64,000 bases of DNA from Symbiodinium natans. Lineage: Eukaryota; Sar; Dinophyceae; Suessiales; Symbiodiniaceae. The notes below the pieces were generated by a model. That model did not search any database. It had not been told where the DNA came from and saw only the letters and a list, made by a program, of their open reading frames with translations. The position numbers were made by a program, and so were the translations under genes. How positions within the stretch are numbered: the first letter of the stretch is position 1; the number at the start of each line of letters is the position of its first letter. The DNA is taken from assembly GCA_905221605.1 (NCBI GenBank), contig CAJNDS010002701.1, forward strand, positions 353,501 through 417,500, written 5' to 3'. Positions 10,237 through 19,289 of the stretch are shown here, one piece after another.

Positions 10237-11490
10237 ATGTGTTTTGTGTACATAGGAGGTATTTTCCAGGGCTTTTTGCAATGCCTTTGTGTATTTCACT
10301 TTGCCTACCTGCCTGTTTGCGCAGATCCAGCCTGTGACATGCGTGGTGCGAGGTTCCAGTCCTCCTTGTCGCAGCCCGTCCATGCGAGATGTGGCACAGT
10401 CCTCTCTGTCCTTTGGCCGGGTTTCTTAAGTCTAGTTTGCGGACCACTCCAAGGCGCTAACTTTAGCTGCCGAGTGTGTGTTGCTAGTCTACCTTTTCGT
10501 AATTGGGTTTGGCGCTTCCAGGGTTACGCAATGCCGCAAGTCACGACCGACCTTTGCAATCTCCACCTCAGGCTTCCTGTTTGGTTAAGCCGACAATCCC
10601 TTTGTGATGTTGGGAACCCTTCGCCGGGCGCAGTCACTGGCGCACATATGCTGTTGCCATCGCTTGCGTGTTGGCTGAGGCCCCTGACTGGGCGTCTTTG
10701 CGTTCCTGTTTGCGCTCGTGACCTCATTGTTCCTGAGACCTGCAAATACCAAGGTGCTGCGTTTGGCTGCTGTGTAGACAGTTGTGCTGGCCGAGCGTGC
10801 TCCTTGTGGTTGCAGTCCTCTCTTCACAGCAATCCCCTGCTTGCCCCCCTGGCGTCTGCCTTTGACTTGTGGTTGGCTTGTGTCAACGCCTTTTCTTGGG
10901 TCTTCTTTGGCGCTCGGTGCTCGACTCCACTTCGGCTCTTCTCTCTCTTTGGATCTTCCCTGTCGCAGCTCGCCCGCTGGAGGCTGAGCATAGTCCACGG
11001 CCCTTTGCGCGCGCCATGTCTTGCAGAAGCGAATCTAGGTTCCGTCATGGCTCTCGTTGGCGCTTGGTTGTGGCGAAGCTTGGTTGGTGCGGAGCACGGT
11101 GCAGTTGGTGTGTTGCTCTCCTGGGGAGCCTGTGCCACTGCTGGCTTGATAGCGCTACTCTTCAGAGCCTGGCCTGTGAAGGGTGGTCGTTGCAACATGG
11201 ACCCTGCTTTGCGTTTCGTTCGGAGCCTGCTCGGTCCTTGCTTTTGCATGTGGATTTGCGCTGACTTTGCATCTCCTGCTGCGGCCGCCGCAGGTGGGCC
11301 CTTCGTGGGGCCAATGCTGACGCATCCTGTGCCATGTGTTGACCAGGCGGCTTCTGTTGGCAATGACCTGTTCAAGTCGGGCAATGAGCACGTCGGGCCT
11401 CCTGAGCATGGTGTCAGCTTTGCCTTCCGCAGTTGGCATGGCCTTGTCTTGTGTAATGCGAGAGCGTTCGGATTAGCGCAGTGTAAGTGA
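10237..11490 (+). CDS. LINE middle open frame, hydrophobic, same frame as ORF2 (417 aa)
   Basis: The frame is open from well before ORF1's end to the TGA at 11488-11490. The first ATG after ORF1 is at 10237. The predicted protein is rich in Leu, Phe, Trp, Cys and Ser, with few charges and several hydrophobic stretches (for example GVLLSWGACATAGLIALLF), resembling a multi-pass membrane protein or an unselected reading of pyrimidine-rich DNA. It lies in the same frame as ORF2, with one TGA and 33 nt between. It may be the N-terminal part of ORF2 cut off by a stop, a separate ORF, or a stop-poor inter-ORF spacer. I recognise no domain. Confidence 0.4.
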   Translation: MCFVYIGGIFQGFLQCLCVFHFAYLPVCADPACDMRGARFQSSLSQPVHARCGTVLSVLWPGFLSLVCGPLQGANFSCRVCVASLPFRNWVWRFQGYAMPQVTTDLCNLHLRLPVWLSRQSLCDVGNPSPGAVTGAHMLLPSLACWLRPLTGRLCVPVCARDLIVPETCKYQGAAFGCCVDSCAGRACSLWLQSSLHSNPLLAPLASAFDLWLACVNAFSWVFFGARCSTPLRLFSLFGSSLSQLARWRLSIVHGPLRAPCLAEANLGSVMALVGAWLWRSLVGAEHGAVGVLLSWGACATAGLIALLFRAWPVKGGRCNMDPALRFVRSLLGPCFCMWICADFASPAAAAAGGPFVGPMLTHPVPCVDQAASVGNDLFKSGNEHVGPPEHGVSFAFRSWHGLVLCNARAFGLAQCK

Positions 11491-11523
11491 GAACGCAGGG
11501 GCCCCTTTGATTCACGGCTCTTG

Positions 11524-14500
11524 ATGGAGCCAGCCTCATGGTTGCTTGCCTCTACCGCTGGGATTGTCTGTGCCCTCTTGCATATAATCGGCTTTGCTAG
11601 GCCGCGCCTTTTATGGGCATGTTGCTGGTGTCTGCTGGTCTTGGCTCAGTGTTGCTCAGCCGCCCCTTCGCCTGGCATCCTTGCTGACTCTGCCTCCGTA
11701 CTGGGCACGTCTTTGTCTGACATGGACGCACCTCGCCTGCCCTCCCCCATCTCCCTCAGGCAAGGTTTTGCTGCTCACTTTTCTGAGCTTGATGGTCTTG
11801 AACACTTGGGACATGAAGAGACGTGGCATTTACGCACTGTGCTAGATGAGGTAGGTCAGCCCGAAAGGAACACCGCCTTTTATGTCACTTGTCACTTGCT
11901 TGGTGGTCTGGCGTCAAGGGACCGTGAGACCTGTGACGGGGTGCCCTTGTTTGCTGCCACAGTCCTACAGCTTGTGCCCGGGCTCACCAGACGCATCTTG
12001 TTCTTCAAGGCCGCCACGCTCTTGGAGACTTTGCTTGAACATTTCGGGGGCGAGGTTGACCCTGTTCCTGGTGTTTCTCACATGGGCCCTTCTAGTGCCT
12101 GCTTGGGCGCTACTTCTGTCAGCTGCCATGTTGCCCCCTGCCTTGAGATGACGATTGCCACCTCGAAGCCTCCTGTGCTGCTCTCACAAAGCTTGGCCCC
12201 GCACCCCATGCAGGTTGCAGAAGAACACTTTCGGCGCTTGTTGTTGACGGATGCTGCGGCCCCTCCTGACCAGTGGCTTGCCTGGGATCGGCAGTGGCTT
12301 CTCGAGCTCCCTCAACTGCCAGCTTCCGTCACACCTTTCTTCGAGGCCATTGATATGTGGGACTGGAAAGGGGCTAAGTCTTTTCATTTGCAGGTTTACA
12401 TGGACGGTTCAGCTAGTCAATGGTCGCCGCAAGGCGTTGCTGCAGGTCCCGTTGCGTGGGCATTTGTTGCGTTTGCTGTCTGTGAGGCGTCAGTGGAACT
12501 CATCGGATATGCTGCTCACCCTGCGGCACCCCTAGACGACTGTCACTATGTTGGCGAGGCGCACGAGGATGCGCTCGAGTCTGAGCTTTTGGCGTTGGTT
12601 TGGGCACAGGCTTGGGTTTGGCAGTTTTTGCGCAGTTACTCTCCTGTCTCGGTCACTTTCGAATATGACTGTCAGGCTGCGGGTCGGGGCGCTGCTGGAC
12701 AAACAATGCCTGCGCGCGTTGGTGAGAAACCGGACGGGCTTTCCGTTTTTGCTGTGGAGTTGCGGCAGTTGCTAACGCTCTCTTCTGTGCCAGTCTTTTA
12801 TGAGCATGTCGCCTCGCATTGCGGCGAGCCGGGCAATGAGCTAGTGGATACCCTAGCCAAGCTCGCCAGACATGAGGCGGTCATACTGCCGCCCCGGCCT
12901 GCCTGGGTTGGTTCTCTTGCACGACACCCTCTGAAAGCTTGGGCTTGGATGGCAGTCACTTCTTGTGCGCACTTGCCGTCCCTTGGCGCGCTGCCTGTTG
13001 AGGCTTCCCGTTTGCAAGCAAGCGCTCCGGCCCCGGCGCTGTTGCCGGCTCCACAGCTCCCGACACAGGCTGCTGATAGCCTTTGCGTCGACCTGTGTTT
13101 GCTCACCCTCAATGCGCTCACACTTCGCGACGATGAGTCCACGCACGCTGGCATGAAAGTTGTTGGTCGTCAGGCGTTGTTGCGACACCAGCTGCATGAA
13201 AGGGGGGTTCACTTGGCAGGAATACAGGAGACGCGCATCTCTGTAGACGGGCTTCAAGAGACCAATGAATACTATGTTTGCAACACGGCTTGCACTCCGC
13301 AAGGGCAGTACGGATGCTCGTTGTGGATCTCCAAGCTTCACTGCTATGCAAGACAAGGAGGCAGGCGGTGCTTCTTCAGTAGGACTCACGTCACGGTTTT
13401 TGCCGCAGCGCCCAGGTTCTTATGGGTGACCCTTGAGGCGGAGGGTCTCCGCTTGGCTGTCCTTGTTGCGCATGCCCCTTACGCGAAGTCTGCAAAGGAC
13501 GATGCCCCTCACGACTTTTGGGAAGCTAGGAGCAAGGAGGCCAGCGCTGTGCCGGCCGGCTTTGATGTAATAGTTCTCACGGATTCCAATGGCCACTTGG
13601 GCTCAGTTGCCACTGATTCAGTGGGGACGCTTGCCGCAGAAGATGAAAACATGGCGGGGACTGCCTTTCATTGGTTCCTACAGCGTTTTCACTTAGCACT
13701 ACCAGCCACGTTTGAAGACAAGCACTCGGGACACTCTCACACGTGGCGTGGACCGACTGGCGCTGTTCGCAGGCTGGACTATGTTGCGGTGCCCTTGCAT
13801 TGGATGTCCATATGTTATGGCAGCCAAGTATTGTACCAGTTGGAACTTCTGAACTCTGGCACCGACCATTTTCCGGTGCAGCTGCGTGCTGGTTTCATTC
13901 GGCCCTCCTCAAGCTTACCATTTGCACCCACGCGTCGGCCACGGCGGCCGCCGGAGAATGCCACTGAGTCTGAGTGGGCGTCGTACGCCTCCTTTGTTGC
14001 CGAGACGCCTCATCCTGCTTGGAACACTCTGGTCGATGAGCATTCGGAGTCTTGCACACAAGCCATTCAATGCGCTTTTGATGCTGCCTTCTCCCTTGCA
14101 AAGCGTGCGCCGCAGCGTCCATATATAAGTGCCGCTACTTTGGACCTTGTTGCTCACCGTGGGTCACTCCGGGACATGCTTGCAGACTGCTCTGCGTGCC
14201 AGAGACGGCTGCGTTTGTTGTGGGCGTTCGCCGCCTTCTGTCACCTGGCCCGGGGAACTACTTTCAGTGGTCACCACCTTGTTTCGTTGGCCCGCTGGCA
14301 GTCCGAGGGTTCGCGCCAGACTGCCGGTGCTGTGAGACAGTTACAACTCACTTCGCAGCAGGTCAGGAAGGCTGTGCGGCAAGATCGCAAGGCTTACATT
14401 GACCGGCTGGCGCGCGAGGCGGCTGCTTCTGACTTTCGCGCACACCCGCGTCAAGCCTACCGGGACTTGCGGAAAGCCTTTCCGGCCTTGCAGCCATCCC

Positions 14501-17460
14501 GGCGCTCCAAGGGAGTAGCCCCTTTGCCTGCTGTCCAACTTGAGAATGGGAAGCTTGCGGTGTCTGCTTCCGACCGACGTGAGCGTTGGCGAGGACACTT
14601 TGGTTCGCTGGAGGCTGGCCAGCTCACTACTCCTGCTCGGCTTGCGGACAGTCTTCAGGCTCAAAGTTTGAGCACGCATCAACGCTTTGGGGTCGTGTTC
14701 GACATTGCTGCAGTTCCATCTTTAAGCGAAGTTGAGCGCGTCATGCTCTCGCTTCAGCAGCGCAAGGCCGCTGGTCCCAACACGTTGACAGCTGAGCTTT
14801 TCAGAGGACAAGCTCCGACTTTGGCTGCACGCATGTTCCCACTTTTTCTGAAAGCTGCGCTTGCGACTCGAGAACCCATCACTTACAAGGGCGGCCTCTT
14901 GTTTGCTCTAGCCAAAAAAGCTGGAGCGCGCCTCCAAGCTGGGGACTACCGTTCTATACTCCTCGAAGACACGGATGCAAAAATTTATCACAGGCTGCTT
15001 CGCTCGCGGCTCGCTGATGTCCTGCGCAGTATTGCGCACCCTTTGCAAGCAGGCGAACTGCCAGGGACAGGCACTGACTTGATTGCGGGCGTTGCTCGTG
15101 CGGCCTGGGGGGCCATGCTCGCGATGCGCAAGCCGGCCTTGCTGTTGTTCGTGGACATTAAGTCTGCCTTCTACGCGCTGGTGCGTGAGGTTGTTGTTGG
15201 AGCCATCCGTGCAGAATCCGACGAGCCTTTGCTGCGGCTCTTTCACCGCATTGGGGTCCCTCCGACGGCCCTGCAAGAGTTGGGTCTACAGCTTCAACGT
15301 CTGTGTGTTCTCGCTGAAGCAGAGAGCTCAAGCCACTTGCATCGGCTCACGGCCGACTTGTTCCAGGGCACCTGGTTCAGGCTCGAAGTACTTGGGCCCA
15401 TCACAGCCACGGCCAGAGGTAGCCGGCCGGGTGACCCAGCTGCCGGTGTTGTCTTCTCACTGGGTTTTGCAGCTTACCTGCGTGCCGCCACGGCTGCGCT
15501 CAACACTGCTGATCTGCTGCCGCGTTTGCCTACCCTTCAGGGTGTGCCCTTGATCCGGGAGAACACGGGTGAGCTGCAGGTGCCATTCTTGTCCTGGGCT
15601 GATGACCTTCTGCACACCCGTTTGCATGACTGTCCTCAGCAGCTGTTGACTGATGCGATAAGTGCCTCTGAGCTCCTTCTTCGGCATAGCGCTGCCTTTG
15701 GGCTGGAGTGGGGTGTGGGCGTTACAAAAACTGCTTTCATGTTGCATCTGCCCGGGACTTACCGCGTCGAGGCACATCCGGCCTATGTGCTTTCGGATGG
15801 GCCTTGTTTGCGCGTAGCGCATTCCGTGTACGGGGCCTTGGACCTTCCCATCGTGCAAGCTTACAAGCACCTGGGTAGCATCTTAACGGCGGACAACAGC
15901 ATGATGCCGGAGATTGGGTATCGCGCTTCCCTGGCTTACGGGGCGTTGCAGCCTCTTCGCCGTCCTTTCTTCACGAGTGCTGCCTTCCCACTGCACACGC
16001 GAGCGACTCTGCTCCGGGCCAACGTGCTGTCCAGGTTTGTCACGGGCTGCGGCGCCATCCCCTTGCTCAAAGGCCCTGCATTTCGGCGATGGTGTCAAGT
16101 TTACGTGAGTCTCTGGCGCGCTCTTTGGAAGCGAGAGGGTCGAGAAGGCCTACTGCCTCACGCCTTCGTGACCATGGCTCATGTGCCGGGCCCATCTCCA
16201 CGACTGCAGTTGGCGGCTTCACGGGCTTCACTGTTTCGTCGTTTTGTTCAGCACGGGTCTGCGTTGGCTTGGCGCTGGCTGATGTCGGCTCATGAGCAGG
16301 ACCCTCATAGGTCTTGGCTGGCTGCCGTTGTTGCGGATCTCAGGTTCCTGGCGCTCTTCCACGACAAGGTCAGAGGCGTTGTTGCGGTTGCTGAGCCAAT
16401 TCGGGCTTTGTATGCGTTGGAGCTTGAACAACCCGGTTGGCTACACAAGGCGGTTGTTGCTGCGCGTAAGATGTATGCTCACGAGTTGGCATGTGCTGCC
16501 GCCGCCGTACAATGGAAGATCCAGTTGTCGCACTCGGCACCTCAAACGCTTCGCGCAGGAGGCGAGCATGCTTGCGTTTACTGCGAGGCTTCCTTTCCTC
16601 GTTTTCAGATGCTTGCAGTGCACTGTGCCCGACGACATGGTGTTTATGCGCCGTCCCGCATGTTTGCTTATGGTGAGGTATGTTTGGCATGCATGAAGTA
16701 TTTCCACTCCCATGACCGAGTCAAACATCACCTGAGCACTTCACATGGATGCTTGTGGAGACTTGCGCATGTTTTGCCCCCTCTTGACGCAGTGGCCTGC
16801 AGAGAGTCAGAACGTGCTGGGAGGCAAAGCCTGTTGAAAGTCCGCAAAGGGGCATGGCAGCATTTCCAGCCCACCAGACCATGGCTCCAAGCGATGGGGC
16901 CTAGGTTGCCCACCAGGGACGAACGTATCGAGGCAGAAGGCGAGGACATGTCCCTTGCAGTGCTGTCGCGGTTGCACATGCCGCTGCCGACTACTCTTTT
17001 ATGGGTCTCGCGGCACATCCAGGCTGGGGGGGGCGAGCCATCCGCTCGTGGATGTGGGGCTTCCATATGGGACGTCTCGCCCCTGGCCTTGCTTAAGACA
17101 CTGCTTCCCTCCCGTCCGCACCGGGTCGACCCCGCAAGTGTTGGCCTGCCTTGGCGCTCGATGCTGTTGCGAACTTCGGACTTGTCTGCTGATGGCACTC
17201 ACAAAGTTCGCGCAGAGGCTCGTGCTTGCTTGAATGGGTTTCAGGGTTCTGCATGTACTGCGCTTGTGTTCCAGCTGCAGTTGTCTTCAGCCTCGCTTTC
17301 TTCCAAACAAGTTGCCGCCCTGTTTCAGACGCTAATTCTTGTCATACAGGATGGCCTACAGGCCTCCGTCGGGTGTGCTCATTTCCTACTTAGGCTCGTC
17401 GGCTTCCCGCCTCACAGTCCTTGGACCGACCTTGTCACTGCTGGATGGGCATATCTGTGA
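11524..17460 (+). CDS. LINE ORF2 polyprotein: RNase H, EEP endonuclease, reverse transcriptase, two C2H2 fingers (1978 aa)
   Basis: The enzyme of target-primed reverse transcription. Start chosen at ATG 11524; the TTG before it is ignored. Residues 5-45 are hydrophobic, signal-anchor-like. RNase H follows: D294 (VYMDGSAS), E354 (ESELLAL), D382 (YDCQA), H432 and D442 (SHCGEPGNELVD). The EEP domain has N530 (LTLNAL), E569 (GIQETR), D687/N689 (TDSNGH), D752 (RRLDYV) and D781-H782 (TDHFPV). The RT has KAAGPN near 1081, D1211 (FVDIKSAF), RPGDPAAG near 1301, D1360-D1361 (SWADDLL, in place of the common YADD) and YKHLGSIL near 1447. Two C-X2-C-X12-H-X4-H fingers sit at 1684-1705 and 1720-1741. No stop or frameshift interrupts it, and the motif residues checked are present. 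Confidence 0.93.
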   Translation: MEPASWLLASTAGIVCALLHIIGFARPRLLWACCWCLLVLAQCCSAAPSPGILADSASVLGTSLSDMDAPRLPSPISLRQGFAAHFSELDGLEHLGHEETWHLRTVLDEVGQPERNTAFYVTCHLLGGLASRDRETCDGVPLFAATVLQLVPGLTRRILFFKAATLLETLLEHFGGEVDPVPGVSHMGPSSACLGATSVSCHVAPCLEMTIATSKPPVLLSQSLAPHPMQVAEEHFRRLLLTDAAAPPDQWLAWDRQWLLELPQLPASVTPFFEAIDMWDWKGAKSFHLQVYMDGSASQWSPQGVAAGPVAWAFVAFAVCEASVELIGYAAHPAAPLDDCHYVGEAHEDALESELLALVWAQAWVWQFLRSYSPVSVTFEYDCQAAGRGAAGQTMPARVGEKPDGLSVFAVELRQLLTLSSVPVFYEHVASHCGEPGNELVDTLAKLARHEAVILPPRPAWVGSLARHPLKAWAWMAVTSCAHLPSLGALPVEASRLQASAPAPALLPAPQLPTQAADSLCVDLCLLTLNALTLRDDESTHAGMKVVGRQALLRHQLHERGVHLAGIQETRISVDGLQETNEYYVCNTACTPQGQYGCSLWISKLHCYARQGGRRCFFSRTHVTVFAAAPRFLWVTLEAEGLRLAVLVAHAPYAKSAKDDAPHDFWEARSKEASAVPAGFDVIVLTDSNGHLGSVATDSVGTLAAEDENMAGTAFHWFLQRFHLALPATFEDKHSGHSHTWRGPTGAVRRLDYVAVPLHWMSICYGSQVLYQLELLNSGTDHFPVQLRAGFIRPSSSLPFAPTRRPRRPPENATESEWASYASFVAETPHPAWNTLVDEHSESCTQAIQCAFDAAFSLAKRAPQRPYISAATLDLVAHRGSLRDMLADCSACQRRLRLLWAFAAFCHLARGTTFSGHHLVSLARWQSEGSRQTAGAVRQLQLTSQQVRKAVRQDRKAYIDRLAREAAASDFRAHPRQAYRDLRKAFPALQPSRRSKGVAPLPAVQLENGKLAVSASDRRERWRGHFGSLEAGQLTTPARLADSLQAQSLSTHQRFGVVFDIAAVPSLSEVERVMLSLQQRKAAGPNTLTAELFRGQAPTLAARMFPLFLKAALATREPITYKGGLLFALAKKAGARLQAGDYRSILLEDTDAKIYHRLLRSRLADVLRSIAHPLQAGELPGTGTDLIAGVARAAWGAMLAMRKPALLLFVDIKSAFYALVREVVVGAIRAESDEPLLRLFHRIGVPPTALQELGLQLQRLCVLAEAESSSHLHRLTADLFQGTWFRLEVLGPITATARGSRPGDPAAGVVFSLGFAAYLRAATAALNTADLLPRLPTLQGVPLIRENTGELQVPFLSWADDLLHTRLHDCPQQLLTDAISASELLLRHSAAFGLEWGVGVTKTAFMLHLPGTYRVEAHPAYVLSDGPCLRVAHSVYGALDLPIVQAYKHLGSILTADNSMMPEIGYRASLAYGALQPLRRPFFTSAAFPLHTRATLLRANVLSRFVTGCGAIPLLKGPAFRRWCQVYVSLWRALWKREGREGLLPHAFVTMAHVPGPSPRLQLAASRASLFRRFVQHGSALAWRWLMSAHEQDPHRSWLAAVVADLRFLALFHDKVRGVVAVAEPIRALYALELEQPGWLHKAVVAARKMYAHELACAAAAVQWKIQLSHSAPQTLRAGGEHACVYCEASFPRFQMLAVHCARRHGVYAPSRMFAYGEVCLACMKYFHSHDRVKHHLSTSHGCLWRLAHVLPPLDAVACRESERAGRQSLLKVRKGAWQHFQPTRPWLQAMGPRLPTRDERIEAEGEDMSLAVLSRLHMPLPTTLLWVSRHIQAGGGEPSARGCGASIWDVSPLALLKTLLPSRPHRVDPASVGLPWRSMLLRTSDLSADGTHKVRAEARACLNGFQGSACTALVFQLQLSSASLSSKQVAALFQTLILVIQDGLQASVGCAHFLLRLVGFPPHSPWTDLVTAGWAYL

Positions 17461-17516
17461 CTGTTAGAATTTAATGCATGAATTTTGGGCAACGTCCCAC
17501 AGGGACTTGACATGCC
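17461..17516 (+). other. LINE 3' UTR with short hairpin
   Basis: Only 56 nt separate the ORF2 stop from the tail. GTCCC (17494-17498), ACA and GGGAC (17502-17506) form a perfect 5-bp stem with a 3-nt loop. Such 3' stem-loops are known RT recognition elements in several LINEs and their SINE partners; that role here is inferred. Confidence 0.6.
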
Positions 17517-17535
17517 AAAGGAAAGGAAAGGAAAG
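17517..17535 (+). repeat. LINE 3' tail (AAAGG)n
   Basis: About four AAAGG units end the element instead of poly(A); the last unit runs into the target-site duplication. Short microsatellite tails are typical of several APE-type LINE clades. Confidence 0.75.
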
Positions 17536-17549
17536 GAAGGTTGTTTCAG
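17536..17549. repeat. Right target-site duplication of the LINE
   Basis: GAAGGTTGTTTCAG, identical to 8610-8623. Its first bases overlap in sequence with the AAAGG tail, so the exact left edge is ambiguous by a base or two. Confidence 0.85.
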
Positions 17550-19256
17550 CCAATTCAGCTCGGATTTCTTTTACCTTTTGTGAAGCGAAGATGGGTCTAG
17601 AGAACTTCTTGGCTTCATGGGTGCTTTCATGGCGAATGAGAACATCCCCAAGAATCCTTCAGAAGCCCACGAAAGCCCCATCGTGCGGTGTGCGGCTAGA
17701 CGCATGTAGCTGATAAGGCCGTGGGAGCCGTGACCAGCGACGGAGTCGAGAGAAGAGAAGCTCCAGGCCGATATCTTTGTCCCAGCTACTAGGGTTGAAG
17801 CTGGGTCTTGTGCAGTCGGAGCTTAGCACTCCAGTCCAAACAAACCTCGCACTGCACCCCCAAGCAAGTGCTGTACATCTTACTTCCCCGTCAATTCTTT
17901 CCTGCAGTTGTTTGCAATGCAAGCTTGTCCTGCAAGCATGTATGCAATGAGTCGTTTTCGGCAGCCCGCCTGCTTTAACACTTCTCTTTTAAGGAGTGGC
18001 ACACGTGCACACACCTGCTAGCGTGCACACGACAGAGAAAGAAGACACAGAGCCCGCATGTGTTGCTAGCTTTCATCACTTTGCACATCTTCTTCATGCG
18101 TCGGACCTTCTGCGTGTTCCTTTTTTCGCTTGGCCCACCTGCCGAGTGCCTAGCAGCTTAGCAGTGGCCTGATTAACTATCTTTGAAAACGATCTTTAAA
18201 AGCTTCGAATGCACCGAAGCACTGAACCGGCTCCGCAGATCCCGCCGCGGCGATTCGACGGAGAGGCGGAGCCAAGTGGCAAAGGCGAGGAAGTCCCTTT
18301 GTGTGCGTTGAGTTGTTGAGTTTCGACACTGTTCAAGGTTCAAGAAGTTTGGGTTGTAAGGTGGGGTTGAACAAGGGCCTGTGGGGTCCACAAAGGGGTA
18401 AAATGACAGGGCTTGTCGTTGCAGCAGTCATGTCAAAGGGTGAGGGTCATTGGGTTGAAGATTATCTGTGTGTGAACGAAGGGATTCGGGTGCATAGATT
18501 TTGAACTTTGAGCAGGGGCTCAAGCCGAAATGCGGAAATTCCATCGGGGTTTGTGTGGGTGGGTTCTGTGCCAAGCACTTGCTATTTATGCCGGAATCGG
18601 CTTCGACTCCCTGCAAGACATCCGTGCATCAGGCAGCATCCGAATGGAAGGCCCAGGCCTAAGGATATCTCCTCGTCGCTGAAGGTTTGAAGCGCTGCTC
18701 AACAGAATCACTACGCATTTGCGGGCCTTGCAAGTTCCGGTTTTCGTTATGCCCCGTAGACTTAAGGGATACTCGTCGAAAATCTTGGCCGGGGACGCAA
18801 TGGATGGGGTGGAAGGCAGATGGTGATGTAGTTATGCAGGCCCCTTCAAATTCCGGACGCAAACAGCGCTCCAAGTGCCCATATCAATCCCGGCATTTAT
18901 TTCGCGTGAAGCTCACTTCCTGACTAAGCTGCGAACCTTCCCAAGTACTGCATAATTCACGAATATCCGCTAGCTCTTGGCTGTTTGGACTTGTTCAGAT
19001 TTGGCTTTGAACGTATCCACCGAGGACGATGGCGCTGCGATTCAGGCCGCGCAGCTGCGGCGGCACCCTGAAGATCAGGAGCTGCCAACACGTGGTTTCT
19101 GATGTAGGCCCAATGTAGGCTTGCCAAAGCACGAAGCATGGTACATCTTGCTGTCGAGGGGTTGAGGAGGTCGATTGCTTTGACCATGCAGCGTCCAAAG
19201 CTGTCTTCTCAAAACAAAAATGTCTAGCAGGTAGCAGCAGACCCCGCGAGCGGCAG
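17550..19256. other. Unassigned stretch right of the LINE
   Basis: Only short overlapping frames without recognisable domains. A small frame at 18508-18690 and its antisense partners are not convincing. No RNA gene was seen. Confidence 0.35.
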
Positions 19257-19289
19257 GAATTTTACAACTTCGAAGCGCTGAAGTCAAAG
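19257..19289 (+). repeat. Y module copy 2 (EFYNFEALKSK)
   Basis: After CGGCAG (acceptor-like) the codons read EFYNFEALKSK, continuing LADAPLQEVEDLW and open to about 19407. It aligns with RYYTFEELKAP of copy 1, including the preceding PRER/PRAA context. A 251-codon minus-strand frame overlaps it; both cannot be real. Confidence 0.5.

Larger units (their letters stand above)
8624..17535 (+). mobile_element. Full-length non-LTR retrotransposon (LINE), RNaseH-EEP-RT-C2H2 type
   Basis: An 8912-bp element bounded by a perfect 14-bp target-site duplication. The layout is a 243-nt leader with no ATG, ORF1 (413 aa), a middle open frame (417 aa), ORF2 (1978 aa), a 56-nt 3' UTR with a GTCCC-ACA-GGGAC hairpin and a short (AAAGG)n tail. 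All large frames are uninterrupted and the duplication is undecayed, so the insertion is probably recent and possibly still autonomous. AP-endonuclease plus RT and a microsatellite tail place it among APE-type LINEs. The N-terminal RNase H is not standard for any clade I can name. There is no LTR, integrase or protease. Confidence 0.88.

Noticed and set aside
10340-10366. T-arm-like GAGGTTCCAGTCCTC inside the LINE
   Set aside because: Only a 4-bp stem, no other tRNA parts, and within the middle open frame.
11521-11523. TTG as start codon of the large ORF2
   Set aside because: Eukaryotic context; ATG follows directly at 11524.
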